64,000 nt of DNA from Lunularia cruciata. Taxonomy: Eukaryota > Streptophyta > Marchantiopsida > Lunulariales > Lunulariaceae. The notes below the pieces were generated by a model that worked only from the letters and a program-made list of their open reading frames with translations, was not told where the DNA came from and ran no database searches. The stretch covers positions 47,985,665 to 48,049,664 of the forward strand of contig OX419757.1 in NCBI GenBank assembly GCA_948567375.1, written 5' to 3'. A program made the position numbers and the translations under genes. Of the stretch, positions 12,112 to 22,394 are shown piece by piece (the stretch's first letter is position 1; every line of letters starts with the position of its first letter).

Positions 12112-12908
12112 TTATGCTTCCCACAAGTAGTCTTTGGACTTCTTCAAAAGTTTTGTAAGGGGTGCAGCAAGCACCACATAGTTTGATACAAAGCATCTAT
12201 AGTATCTGACATGTCCCAAGAATGCTCTCGGCTCCTGGATTTTTTTAGGAGATTCCAAAGTTGAGATAAATTTTACCTTCTCAAAATCAACTTCAATACC
12301 TTGGCTTGACACTTGATGCCACAGAAGAATTCCTTCCTTCATTGCAAAGAAACATTTCTCCGCATTTCTCCGGGTGTAATGACAAACCTGAAAAATGACA
12401 CCTTTCAAAAGTTTAGGGAAGGTAATCTAAATGTACTTCTCTTTGCCCAAACACACAAAAATCATCAATTAAGACTTCCACAGATTTGCACAAAAAATCC
12501 TTGAAGATTGCATTCATCATCCATTGGAAAGTAGTGGGAGCATTACACAACCTGAAGGGCATTTGATTTTAAGAAAAAGTTCCCCAATTGGTAGTGAATG
12601 TAGTTTTATCCTTATCTTCTTCTTGGATGGAAACTTGATTATACCTTAAAAATCCATCAAAAAAATTGTTGCAAGGATGACTAGCTACTTGGTCCAAAAT
12701 TGTAATAGTAAAAGGCAAGGGATGAGATCCTTCCTTGTGATTGCATTCAAATTTTGAAAATCTTTGCACACTCGCATCTTCCTAGTTTTATGCTTTGGTA
12801 CAATGACAATGGGTGAGACCCACTCACTGCTTAAGACAAGAAAAATTATTGTGGCCCCTAGGTACTTGTCAATTTCATCTTTGACCAAGAGCGAGTACTT
12901 TGGGTTCA
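12112..12908 (-). pseudogene. Y reverse transcriptase (decayed)
   Basis: Minus-strand fragments give the RT order: 'VKDEIDKYL', 'SSEWVSPIVIVPK', 'MRVCKDFQNLNAITRKD' (fingers), then a frame with 'FLRYNQVSI' and 'KTTFTTNWGTF' (palm), then 12408-12112 with 'GIEVDFEKVKFI...PRAFLGHVRYYRCFV' (thumb/connection). They lie in different phases, and the segment that should hold the F(I/V)DD box is damaged. The enzyme copies element RNA to cDNA. The sequence is closest in style to family E. Confidence 0.78.
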
Positions 12909-13387
12909 GGTGGTATTGTCTTTGCCAAACCGGAATTGCACCTTCAACTAGATCAATCCGGTGTTCTCCAAATTCTCATGGAATACCCGGCATTTGATCA
13001 ATAGACCAGACAAATACATCATGGAATTCTATATATAGTGCAATGTATCCTGCCAACTCCTCCAAAGTGATTGTCTTTGAAATTTTCAAAATTTTCCTTT
13101 AGTCAACAACATCTTGATAGTCATTGAGGTTAATGACTCCTTCAACATGACTGACTCGGCAAAACCCGAGTCAAATTGCAGTCAAACCCTCTTCCTCCAA
13201 GTCATTTTCACCCAAAGAAATGTTGTATGGGTCTTTGTTTTCAACATCTACCTTGTAGCATTCCAAGTAGTTGACTTGGACTTTGTCTTCAGAGTCTCTT
13301 GAACACGGAGACAATGAATCTTTGGATTCATCTTTGTCTTTTGACAAAGTTGTTTCCCAAAGTGGGGAACCTTTGTTTAACTCACCG

Positions 13388-13924
13388 TCACCAGCTTCTG
13401 ATCTTTGGATGGGATGTCCTTGAACCTTGGCTTTTGCTAGTGCTAACCAATCCACAATAACTTGAGTGTTGTACAACCAAGGACTTCAGATCAAGAGTGG
13501 ATAACCAGTTTTGGTCATTGGTCGCAACACAATGTAATTTAACTTGAAGGGATCTCCTCCATTGATTGTGGTAATATTTGATAGCATCCTGAAGGCCGTC
13601 TCTTGGTTTGATCTGCAAATTTTAGAATTTGGGGTGTTGGTTCAAACGTCATATATCCCAATCAATGTGCAATGTCTTCTATCATGACATTCACACCCTA
13701 CCCCAAATCAATGAGTAGGATGTGATCATGCAGCCTACAATCTCCATGTCAACTTCAAGAGATCCCAAATCTTCTTGTTCAATCCAATAAATGGCAGGCA
13801 AGTCTTTCTTGGTCATCGTCCTTACTTTCTTGAGGGCTACACTCAGCTGCTTCTTGTACAACTTGTTGTCCTTCCACAATTGCTTAAATGTGACATTAGC
13901 ACTTGTAGATGCCAAATCGGCCAC
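13388..13924 (-). pseudogene. Y protease region (decayed)
   Basis: Around 13640-13720 (minus strand) an aspartic-protease-like site is visible in one frame: 'LIDLG', a stop, then 'GVNVM'. The usual element motif is LIDSGS.VNVM, so one Ser is changed and one position is a stop. Flanking frames 13618-13388 and 13924-13691 give no other recognised domain. Element proteases process the Gag-Pol polyprotein. The position between the gag side (beyond Z) and RT is as expected. Confidence 0.55.
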
Positions 13925-14219
13925 AATATCATATTAAGGGACTCCTCCCAACTTCATCTTCTTCACCTTTTTCTTTGGGTTTGAAGTCTCTCCTTGTTCA
14001 AATTGGACTTTAGGGTGCTTGAAGACAGTGATTGGAGTACTGGCGGTCTTAACCCAATGTTCTTTGGGTTGGCCAAACTTGGCTTGGATCAAATCCTTCA
14101 CTTTGGATCTAATATCCGCCAGAAAAATGGGAGGCTTTATATCCTCTTCCAAACTCATCTCCCAAGTTCTGAGTATTGTTTCCTTGATTTCTTTTTGCAA
14201 AGATTTAGCTTTAGCTTCT

Positions 14220-14224
14220 GCTAG
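14220..14224. repeat. Target-site duplication of Z, left copy (GCTAG)
   Basis: GCTAG abuts the TG end at 14225. The partner is at 19855-19859. Confidence 0.93.
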
Positions 14225-14324
14225 TGTAAAAGACCAAAACCAAGGAGAGAAATAGGAGAATGGAACCTCACATTGGGACACTTGAATGAGGGAAAACTCC
14301 AAATGCCTAGCATGAGCTTTGACT

Positions 14325-14340
14325 TTGGTATTTATAGATA
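14325..14340 (-). promoter_or_regulatory. TATA box candidate of Z 3' LTR
   Basis: The minus strand reads TATCTATAAATACC. The heat-shock-element array begins about 15-20 bp upstream of it. The identical arrangement occurs in the other LTR near 19540. Confidence 0.7.
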
Positions 14341-14353
14341 GCATACAAGACCC

Positions 14354-14563
14354 ATGAAGCTTCTCAAGAAGCTTCCTTGAGCCGCTTTCTTGGAGTGCAA
14401 GCCAAGTTAACCAGGAAGCTTCTCAAGAAGCTTCCTTCTAGAAGCCGCCTACTTGGAGTGCAAGCTAAGCTAGTTAGAAGCTTCTAGAAGCTTCCTTCTA
14501 GAAGCTACCTGCTTGGGACGTAAGTTAACTTCCCAAGAAGCTTCTTAGATACTTCTAGAATAT
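14354..14563 (-). promoter_or_regulatory. Array of heat-shock-element-like motifs, Z 3' LTR
   Basis: Four clusters of alternating GAA and TTC pentamers occur: 14354-14376 (GAAGCTTCTCAAGAAGCTTC), 14414-14456, 14474-14505 (AGAAGCTTCTAGAAGCTTCC) and 14530-14563. The spacing nGAAnnTTCnnGAAnnTTCn is the binding-site pattern of heat-shock factors. All clusters lie upstream of the TATA candidate in the element's transcription direction. Heat responsiveness is inference. Confidence 0.7.
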
Positions 14564-14635
14564 TCAAGGCTATTTTGTCTTATTCTCTACTTCGTAAGCC
14601 CGACTAACTTCATCACTAAACTCCATATTGTTACA

Positions 14636-14650
14636 TATTCCCCCGCTGCT
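14636..14650 (-). promoter_or_regulatory. Polypurine tract of Z
   Basis: The minus strand reads AGCAGCGGGGGAATA immediately before TGTAACAATA of the 3' LTR. Confidence 0.82.
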
Positions 14651-14731
14651 AGTTGGTGACGTCCTCATCGCCAGTGAAGCTTCAAATTCCTTGATGGCCA
14701 TATGTGCATTTTGGAGGTGGGAAAGAGGTTC

Positions 14732-16176
14732 CTATGTGGCATCATGAAGGGGATACCCTTTCCAAAGGACCTTGTACTTTGTATGTTGGTGACGGCCTCG
14801 TTGAATGTGACAACGTGCAAGGATACGATCAACTTCATACTCCTCATGATCATTGATAGGGATAGGCAGAGGAAGAGGTTGGACTTGAGAGGAAAAGGAA
14901 GAGGGGTTAGGAACAAAGGGTTTCAACTTGGAAACATGAAAGACAGGATGGATACGCATGTGACAAGGCAAGGCAAGTTGATAAGCAACAGGAGAGACAA
15001 TGTGGGTGATATCAAAGGGTCTTATCCAATTAGGAGCAAGTTTATGAACTTGGGTATCAAGTGGGAGAGGGAGGTTACTAGATGAGAGCATGACTTTATT
15101 GCCAACTTCAAAGGTGAGATCACGACGATGGTGGTCCGCATATTGTTTTTGGCGATTTTGAGCAACAAGAAGGTGAGACTTGGCTTGTTGGAGAGATTGG
15201 GATATAGTGGTCAAGAATGTGGAAGTATGAGGAACTTGAGAAGGAGGGGGAGCAAGAAGAGAATCTGGAACAAGTGGATCTTGGCCAAAATTGAGAAAGA
15301 AGGGAGAAAATCCGGTGCTTTCTTGTTTGGAATTGTTGTAGGAAATTCTGTAGCTGCAAGACATTCATCCCAGTTGGTATGGTGGACATTGACAAAGGCC
15401 CGCAACATATCCTCCAATGTACAATTGGCGCATTCGGTTTGTCCATCAGTTTGAGGATGATAGGCCGTGGACAAAGCAAGCTTGGTGCCGAGTATTTGGA
15501 AGAGTGCTTGCCAAAACTTCCCGATAAATTGAGGATCATGGTCGGAGATGAGTACACGTGACATCCCATGATGCTTGAAGACATTGTCAAAGTAGATTTG
15601 CGCTAAGGTTGGAGCATCCACGGTATCACAGGTTGGTGCCAAGTGGATTTACGTACTAAGCTTATCCATAAACACCACGATTACAGTGTGTCCTTGTTTT
15701 GTCTTTGGCAAGGATGTGATGAGATCCAAGCTCACATGCTCCCAACGAGCAGATGGAATGGCGAGTGGTTGAAGGAGTCCACTTGGCTTCTGGTTGCTGG
15801 CCTTGTTCCATTGGCAACTCTCACATGATCAGACAAAGTCTTGAACATCTCGTGTCATGTTGGGCCACCATCATTGGCGTTGGAGGGTGCCCAAGGTCTT
15901 GTCCACTCCCATGTGGCTAGCTATTGGTAAATCATGGGCTTCTTGAAGACGCACAAGTCGAAGATCACCTTTGGCTGGAACATAGATCTGGTCTGCATGG
16001 AATAAAACGTCTTCCTTGAAGGAGAAGGTGTTGTACTCCTTATTGCATGCTGTCAGACGACCGTGTACCATTTGGAAGAAGGGATCTTGTTGTAGAGCTG
16101 ATTGAAACTCATTATGGACCTTAGGGTCAATGGACACCGTTGTAATTGCCGCCGTGATGAGAGGAAGATCCTTCAA
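14732..16176 (-). pseudogene. Z integrase with C-terminal chromodomain (frameshifted)
   Basis: Three minus-strand frames cover it. 16176-15871 has the N-terminal zinc region ('HMGVDKTLGTLQR'). 15642-15211 has the catalytic core ('DHDPQFIGKFWQALF', 'STAYHPQTDGQTE', the classic D and 'HPQTDGQTE' signature). 15364-14732 has the core end ('STGFSPFFLNFGQDP'), the beta domain ('VGNKVMLSSSNL...LAPNWIRPFDI'), and from about residue 172 a chromodomain ('EEYEVDRILARC', 'TKYKVLWKGYP'). In this position chromodomains guide integration to chromatin marks. The frame ends at a stop exactly where the conserved Trp of 'DATWEP' is expected (TGG to TAG), so the last dozen or so residues are cut off. Confidence 0.9.
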
Positions 16177-16185
16177 ATCAGGTCG

Positions 16186-16670
16186 TCATGATAGAGCATT
16201 GAGGATGACATAGAACCGACCTGGTTTGTACTCAAGTTTGATGACAAAAAATTGGAGTTGCTCTTCCCATCGATGATGCCGACTCTTCATGTGCTCCAAG
16301 TGCAACAATGGCTTGTGATCAATTCGCATGATCACTTGTTTCCCCAAGAGATAATGCCTCCATACCTTGGTGGCATATACCATTGCAAGTTGTTCCCGAT
16401 CTCAAGTAGAGTATTTCTTTCAGCTGTATTTAGTCGGCGAGACACAAAGGCAATAGGATGTAGTCCATCTGGAAATTCTTGTTGCAACACAACTCCAATT
16501 GCAAAGTTAGAAGCATCAAAATCAACCACACAAGGTAGTTGAGGATCATATGGTTGAAGAATAGGTCTTGAAGACACCATATGCTTTAACTTCTGGAATG
16601 CTTCTTCATGCTTGGAGGTCCATTGGAAGCTTGAGTTCTTTCCCAAGAGGTCAGTCAATGGTGCAGCCAC
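16186..16670 (-). pseudogene. Z RNase H
   Basis: Frames 16670-16332 and 16383-16186 overlap in different phases. Visible motifs are 'LPCVVDFDASNFAIGVVLQQ' (first catalytic Asp in the 'VDFDAS' strand), 'PIAFVSRRLN', 'ERNTLLEI' and 'MRIDHKPLLHL'. These are the connection and RNase H domains of Ty3/gypsy. A frameshift near 16350-16383 breaks it. It lies directly between RT and IN. Confidence 0.88.
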
Positions 16671-16879
16671 GTGAGCATAATAGTGGATGAACCGTTAGTA
16701 AAAACTGGCCAATCCATTGAATGCTTGTACTTCTATAGCATCCTTTGAGGTAGGGCAATTAGTAATGGCCTTGATCTCTCTTCTTCTATCTTGATCCCCT
16801 CTGATGAGATCTTATGACCCAAGAAGGTAACCTCCTTTTGCCAAAAAGCACACTTTGACTTCTTGCAGTAAAATTTCCA

Positions 16880-17692
16880 CTATTGTAGTCGTCTTAGGAC
16901 TTCTTGCACACGATTCATGTGTTCTGCCTCTGTTCTGCTATAGATTAAGATATCATCTAAGAACACCACCACGGACTGATCCAATAGTCCTTCCAACACC
17001 CGATGCATCTGATCCATGAAGACTACTAGAGCATTAGTGAGTCCGAAAGGTAGAACTCTCCACTCAAAATGTCCATACCTTGTGCAAAAAGCAGTCTTTT
17101 GCACGTCCTCTCCTTCAATAGGAATTTGCCAATAGCCGTTATGAAGATCCAGCTTGGAAAAGTAGCATGCTCCACTTAGTTGATCAAGCAAGTCATTGAT
17201 CCGAGGCAAGGGATATGCATTCTTCACGGTTTGCTTATTGAGTCCACGGTAATCAATATAGAAATGAAGTCCTCCATCCTTCTTTGGAACAAATAGTACC
17301 GGTGCTCCCCAAGGAGAGGTACTAGGTCTTATGAAATCCTTCTCCAACAACTCTGTAAGTGTTGTTTGCAACTCCTCCAACTCCTTTGGTGAGAGCCAAT
17401 AGATTGGTCTACTCACTGGAGTACTCCTTGGCAATAACTTGATCTTGAAGGGCATACCTCGATTGGAGGGTAATCCCTTTGGTAGATCATCCGGAAACAC
17501 ATCTACAAACTCCTGAACTATCCGATCAACCATTGCTTGATGCGGCACTTGGCCTTCCTCAGATTGTTCTTGTGCAATCGGCTTGATCAACACCGCAAAT
17601 ACAGACTTATCTTCCTCCAAAGCTTGTTCTATGGTTGCTTCATTAACAAACTTCCCTTCTAGGGACTCATCTCTCTTCCAAGCTTGTTCCAT
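16880..17692 (-). pseudogene. Z reverse transcriptase
   Basis: A 270-codon open stretch covering fingers and palm. It contains '[19 protein letters not shown]', '[20 protein letters not shown]', '[20 protein letters not shown]', '[15 protein letters not shown]' (catalytic Asp), 'FGLTNA' and the active-site box 'FLDD' in '[12 protein letters not shown]'. The usual R.CVDYR reads HFYIDYR. It stops just after 'VLRRLQ', and the thumb region (16680-16870) is broken by stops. The enzyme makes cDNA inside the Gag particle. Confidence 0.9.
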
Positions 17693-17889
17693 GGTTGCCT
17701 TCTTGGCAAACTTCCCATCTTGGGACTCATCTCCCTTCCAGATTCACTCTTTGGCTACCTTCTTGACAAACTTCTCATCTTGGGACTGACTATTCTTAGG
17801 TGTCTTACTCAGAGGTGCCAGACAACCTAATCGGAAATTCCTACCTTGATGTTGTACTTGAATTTGGCATCGGGTCAATCAAATAAGGT

Positions 17890-18237
17890 TCAATCAAATT
17901 GAACCTTATGACATTCAAGCCAAGGTAGACCCAGAATGATATCATAGTGTAGAGGTGCCACTACAAACCTCATACACTCCAAATACTCCTTCCCAATCTT
18001 GAAGGTAACAGGATGCAAGGTGCGGAATGCAGAACCCTTTCTACCATCCGCCATCATCAAACTACTTCCAATCACTAGCTTGATAGAAATACCCAATTCC
18101 TTTGCTACTTTCATAGACATGCAATTCTTTGAACTTCCAGAATCAACCACAATTCTACAACCCCGATTAGATATCATACCTTGCAAGTGAAGCAGACTTG
18201 CATAGGTTGAGCCTTTAATCACATTGGAACAAATCAA
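17890..18237 (-). pseudogene. Z aspartic protease domain
   Basis: A 115-codon open frame with the retropepsin active site 'VVDSGSSKNCM' (Asp-Ser-Gly), the flap-like 'MMADGRKG', and 'DIILGLPWLECHKVQFD', the conserved 'D.ILGmdWL' strand of Ty3/gypsy protease. It is well preserved in itself. The stretch between it and RT (17700-17890) carries repeated motifs and stops. It processes Gag-Pol. The order gag-PR-RT is standard. Confidence 0.88.
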
Positions 18238-18239
18238 GC

Positions 18240-19200
18240 TCCCAATGGGCGGCTCAAAATCTCCTACTGGGATTCCTTGTTTCCCTGATCATTCCACTCC
18301 ACAACCTCCACTTGGGCAACTTGTCGAGGTTGTCCATTCTTGAGTGGACATTCAGCAATGTGATGCCCCAACTGGTGACAATAAAAACAACCTCCATTTT
18401 GTCATAATCTTTCTCTATCTACTGTGCCAAGTGGTATTTGTTAGATAGCATCAATCTCCATTGGTACTGGTTCTTCCACTCGTGGTATTGGTAGGCTTTG
18501 TGTAGGTCGAGGTCGAGACCAAGTTGTCGCAACCAAGGAATCAAAACGCTTAGCCAATTGCATGGCTTCTTCTACGTTCTATGGCTCTCGCATGGTCACC
18601 TCCAGTTTGGTTTGTGACTTCAATCCTTGCACAAATTGACTTAGAACTTCACCTTCTTGGATATCTGGAATCTGCATGATGATGTTCTAAAATTGTGTGA
18701 TGTAGCTTCTCATTGAGCCAATCTGCCTCAACTCCGCCAATTTATCTTGTGCGGCTCGGGTGGCATTTATAGTTTGAAATCAACCAAGTATTGCATCCTT
18801 GAATTCTGCCCATGTCGAAATCGGTGTAACAATTTGTTGTTCAGCTCTTTCTACTTAGAAATCGCCACCAAAGTTTTGCCATGCCATCTAATTGGCTAGA
18901 AGCCAAGAGAATTTGTTTCCGCTCGTCTTGAAGATTGGTGGCTTCAAAGTAACATTCATAGTCAAATACAAAATTCTCCACTGTGCCCGGAAGATTCTTG
19001 CCTTCAAACACCTTGGGTTTTGGAAATCAAATGCAATCTTCTCCATCCCGAACTGGCGCTCTATCTATCTGTTCTCGTCGTTGCTGGTCTTGTTCATCCA
19101 ACAATTGAGTAAGATGCTTGATCTGTTGTTGCATTGCAAGGATAACATCCGGTATTGCCACCATCGCTACTACTCTATCCTACTACTCTCAATTTATCTA
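18240..19200 (-). pseudogene. Z gag (decayed) with intact CCHC zinc knuckle
   Basis: There is no long open frame, but the minus strand at 18348-18389 encodes 'CFYCHQLGHHIAEC', an intact CX2CX4HX4C nucleic-acid-binding knuckle. Upstream, readable pieces fit a gag capsid. Gag packages the element RNA. Stops and frameshifts remove function. Confidence 0.65.
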
Positions 19201-19416
19201 ATTGATTAACACATAGATACAACACGTCCACCTTTCTCCATAAGTTACAATTGGAAGTATCAAGGGTTCTTCTGACACGATGATCATATGTAGAAAATCC
19301 TGCCTAAAGCGGTGATGAATTGTGTGAAACGATGCTTTGGTAATATTTGGACATGAAAGTCCCAATGGTTTGGCGGAAGTGGATTTGGTAGTCCATAAAT
19401 TCCATCCATCCCATTC

Positions 19417-19431
19417 CTGCTCTGATACCAA
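19417..19431 (-). promoter_or_regulatory. Primer-binding site of Z (tRNA-iMet type)
   Basis: The minus strand after the 5' LTR reads TTGGTATCAGAGCAG. TGGTATCAGAGC is the standard complement of the plant initiator tRNA-Met 3' end. The LTR boundary is thereby fixed at 19432. Confidence 0.93.
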
Positions 19432-19854
19432 TGTAAAAGACCAAAACCGAGGAGAGAAATAGGAGAATGGAACCTCACATTGGGACACTTGAATGAGGGA
19501 AAACTCCAAATGCCTAGCATGAGCTTTGACTTTGGTATTTATAGATAGCATACAAGACCCATGAAGCTTCTCAAGAAGCTTCCTTGAGCCGCTTTCTTGG
19601 AGTGCAAGCCAAGTTAACTAGGAAGCTTCTCAAGAAGCTTCCTTCTAGAAGCTGCCTACTTGGAGTGCAAGCTAAGCTAGTTAGAAGCTTCTAGAAGCTT
19701 CCTTCTAGAAGCTACCTACTTGGGGCGTAAGTTAACTAGTTGGGAAGCTTCCCAAGAAGCTTCTTAGATACTTCTGGAATATTCTAGGCTATTTTGTCTT
19801 ATTCTCTACTTCGTAAGCCCGACTTACTTCGTCGCTAAACTCCATATTGTTACA
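19432..19854 (-). repeat. Z 5' LTR with heat-shock-element-like array
   Basis: 423 bp, the partner of 14225-14635. The GAA/TTC array is at about 19561-19780 and the TATA candidate near 19537-19547. It keeps the extra 'agttgggaagct' that adds one more GAAGCTTC-type palindrome. Confidence 0.94.
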
Positions 19855-19859
19855 GCTAG
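19855..19859. repeat. Target-site duplication of Z, right copy (GCTAG)
   Basis: GCTAG directly follows the CA end at 19854. Confidence 0.93.
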
Positions 19860-22370
19860 AATTTTTTCCTCCTTGGCAAAAAGAATAGCTTTTGGACGCA
19901 ACCTCTTTGCCTTTCATGAAGATGAAGAAGTAGTACTTGCTTCTTTAGGATCATGCTTCTTCTTACCCAAACATGTCTTAACCTTCAAAATTGTGAGGTC
20001 CAACCATTCACCTTTTGAAGCCGTACTCCCTTCTTGAGGTCTCTCCTCCGCAAGTGTTAGAACATTTACATTGGTATCCCCTTTTGCCTAGAGTGCAACA
20101 CGCTCAGTTGGGGTCAGTACATATTTTACACACAGCTTTGGGTTTGGTGTTTCCGGGCACTGATTTCCAATATGACCCAATCCTTTACAATTCTGCACAA
20201 CAGGACATACCCAATTTGCCGTCTTGGCTTTGGACAATTGGGGGACCAATGCCCCATCGAGCCACAATCATAACAAGCACCCGATGCAACATTTTGAGGC
20301 CTATTTTGGCCACCCATCAGTGGTCTTCATGGAGAATCATTGTTGTTGTACACCCTTAGTCCATACCTGGGACCTTGATACAATGTGCTTGCCTGAGGCT
20401 ATACCTCTTTGGTTTGGTAAATAGCCTCATCTTTCCTTACTTTGGTCCCAACTTGGAACCCAATCAATTTGTTGCACTGGAAATGCATTGCAAGTCAAAC
20501 ACTTTGTATTAGCATGGCCGGATTTACCACACACAGTGCACCATACATTTGGTCTGCAAAACAATGGAGGCTTTCTTTGGTCCTTAGCAACCATGTATAA
20601 AATAGCTTCTCATGATCCAACGGTATTCACGATTTAATATGATATATTGGAAAACCATTTTCTCCATTAATATATTATAATTGATCATGAGAGTTGCAAA
20701 GAGATGGTATGTCAAACCTTCAAGTTTGATGGTAGTTTGTAGTCTGCAAGTCCTGCATGTGCAGCCAGGATCTGCTCTGCCTCCTCCAAACTGACTGGTA
20801 GAACTTCAATGACAATAGAAGATTTTCATATGGTGCAAATTCTGGAGGTGATTACAAATTTCACTTGATCATGTAAATCAAACGCAAGGTCATCAACAAA
20901 AGCTTCATCCCAATCATTTGGATATTGAAATCCCCAAACTCTTTAATAAGAGTCTCCAGCTTTTGATCCGCCTTATGTACATTCTTTGCTAGAGCTGTTA
21001 CTGGCTTCTTTCCTCCATGTCTTTGTATTCTCTTTGGCTTTGAATCTTCTTCGGATTCCAAAGAAGAACTCAAAGACGTAGAGGATCCCTCCAAAAAAGG
21101 GATGTGATGCGAGAAGCTCTTCTTTTGGGCTTCTTGCCTTTCTTCTCCCAATTTCTTTGGTTTCTAGACAAGTGAGAGTCAGCCGCCTCATATCAGGTAA
21201 CATATTTGAGTACTTTGTCCAAGGAAGGTACATTCCTCTCCCTAGCAAAGATACCAATCTCTGGTGAGAGTCTGCCAAGGAACCAGGTAATGGCTTGGGC
21301 ATTGGACTAACCCACCACATTGGATTGCTTTGGGACTTGGTTCAAGAGAGCCATGAAATGCTCAAAGTAGTCTCTCAACTTCTCCTTCTTTTGTTGGGCC
21401 AAATCATTGAGTGCAGGAAAGACACTTGTATTGTAGTCAACGTCCTGGAATTGTTCTAGGAAGCCATTTTGCAAGTCTACCTAGTCGGCTGGTATGGACC
21501 TCTTTTGAGTTACATGGGTATACCAGCTCCGGGCTTTCTTTTGGAGTTAACTTGGAAAATTTGTTGACGACCCGTAGATTCATGTTCCTTGTTGGCAAAG
21601 GAAATGAATTCAAATTCTTTGATGAATTCATCAAGATCATTGTCTTGTTCTGTCCCCTTATACTTCTCATAGGCATGTTGGGTGATAGGTAACAAAGTCA
21701 TAGTTTGACTTGGTGGAATTGGCTGTGGTAAGGTTGAACTTGATGGGCCCAAGGAACTGGCTGGTATTGATTTTGTGTTGATAGCCTAGGGGTTCCAATT
21801 GGTCAAGTTCAAAGTGGGGTCGTTGTCGACAGGTTCTTCTTCTCTAATAGTTTTGACTTTGACTCAAATAGAAGAAAGAGTTTCAACACCCTTGGAGTGT
21901 TCTTCAAAATTCCTTTGAGCCAATCAAGGAATCATGCATAGAAGATGTTGACACTCCTCTTCCATCAAACTTTGTGTTGTCTTTTCACAGATGAATTCCT
22001 TTAGAAACTTTACTTCCTTGATAGCTTTTAGGGAAGTTGGTGTATTGGATTGTAAGGAATATGTTTGCCCGCTCAAGTCTTTCTTCTTCTTGGAATTGGG
22101 AGACGTGAAGTAGCCATATCACCCAACTTCACGTTTCTTTTGTTTGAGCTCTCTCAAGGATTCTTGAACTTTGTGAAGGATTTGTAAATCCAATGCCTCT
22201 CTTTTGGCCTTGTCTAAATTGATATGGCCATTTTGACGTTCTTCTTCTTCACATTGCAAAGTTATTCTTTGTGCTCTCTCTTCTTCTTGTTCACTCAATG
22301 CAAACATTCATGTTGATTTAACACCCAGTTTTGAATTTGGCTTTGTATTTGTCCAATTTCGATATGTGTA
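19860..22370 (-). pseudogene. Y gag (decayed) with two CCHC zinc knuckles
   Basis: From the primer-binding site leftward the minus strand holds a Glu/Gln/Arg-rich coiled-coil segment (22307-22119), a capsid-like part (21752-21510, 'DNDLDEFIKEFEFISFANK'), a Lys/Ser-rich segment (21320-20861), and two nucleocapsid knuckles. The first, near 20490-20540, reads CTVCGKSGHANTKC. The second, 20234-20275, reads CYDCGSMGHWSPNC. Both fit CX2CX4HX4C. Gag forms the particle that carries the RNA. Frames are broken repeatedly. The 3' end of this region is separated from pol by Z. Confidence 0.7.
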
Positions 22371-22387
22371 TCCCGCCAGTAGTGCCA
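22371..22387 (-). promoter_or_regulatory. Primer-binding site candidate of Y (tRNA-Asp-like)
   Basis: The minus strand reads TGGCACTACTGGCGGGA, seven bases after the 5' LTR end. It resembles the tRNA-Asp-type site (TGGCGCC.TTGCCGGG) with several mismatches. Confidence 0.6.
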
Positions 22388-22394
22388 AAAATCA

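Larger units (their letters stand above)
14225..14635 (-). repeat. Z 3' LTR
   Basis: 411 bp. Its partner is 19432-19854. It lacks about 12 bp (around 14515, 'agttgggaagct') present in the partner. It is filled with GAAGCTTC-type palindromes (see the regulatory entry). Confidence 0.95.
14225..19854 (-). mobile_element. Ty3/gypsy chromovirus Z, complete structure, target duplication GCTAG
   Basis: Two LTRs (14225-14635 and 19432-19854, both TG...CA) enclose gag-pol on the minus strand. The 5-bp duplication GCTAG flanks it exactly (14220-14224 and 19855-19859). A tRNA-iMet primer-binding site follows the 5' LTR and a purine tract precedes the 3' LTR. The pol order is PR, RT, RNase H, IN, chromodomain. 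By eye the LTRs differ at roughly ten positions plus one deletion of about 12 bp, so the insertion is not very recent. Coding frames carry stops. Confidence 0.95.
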
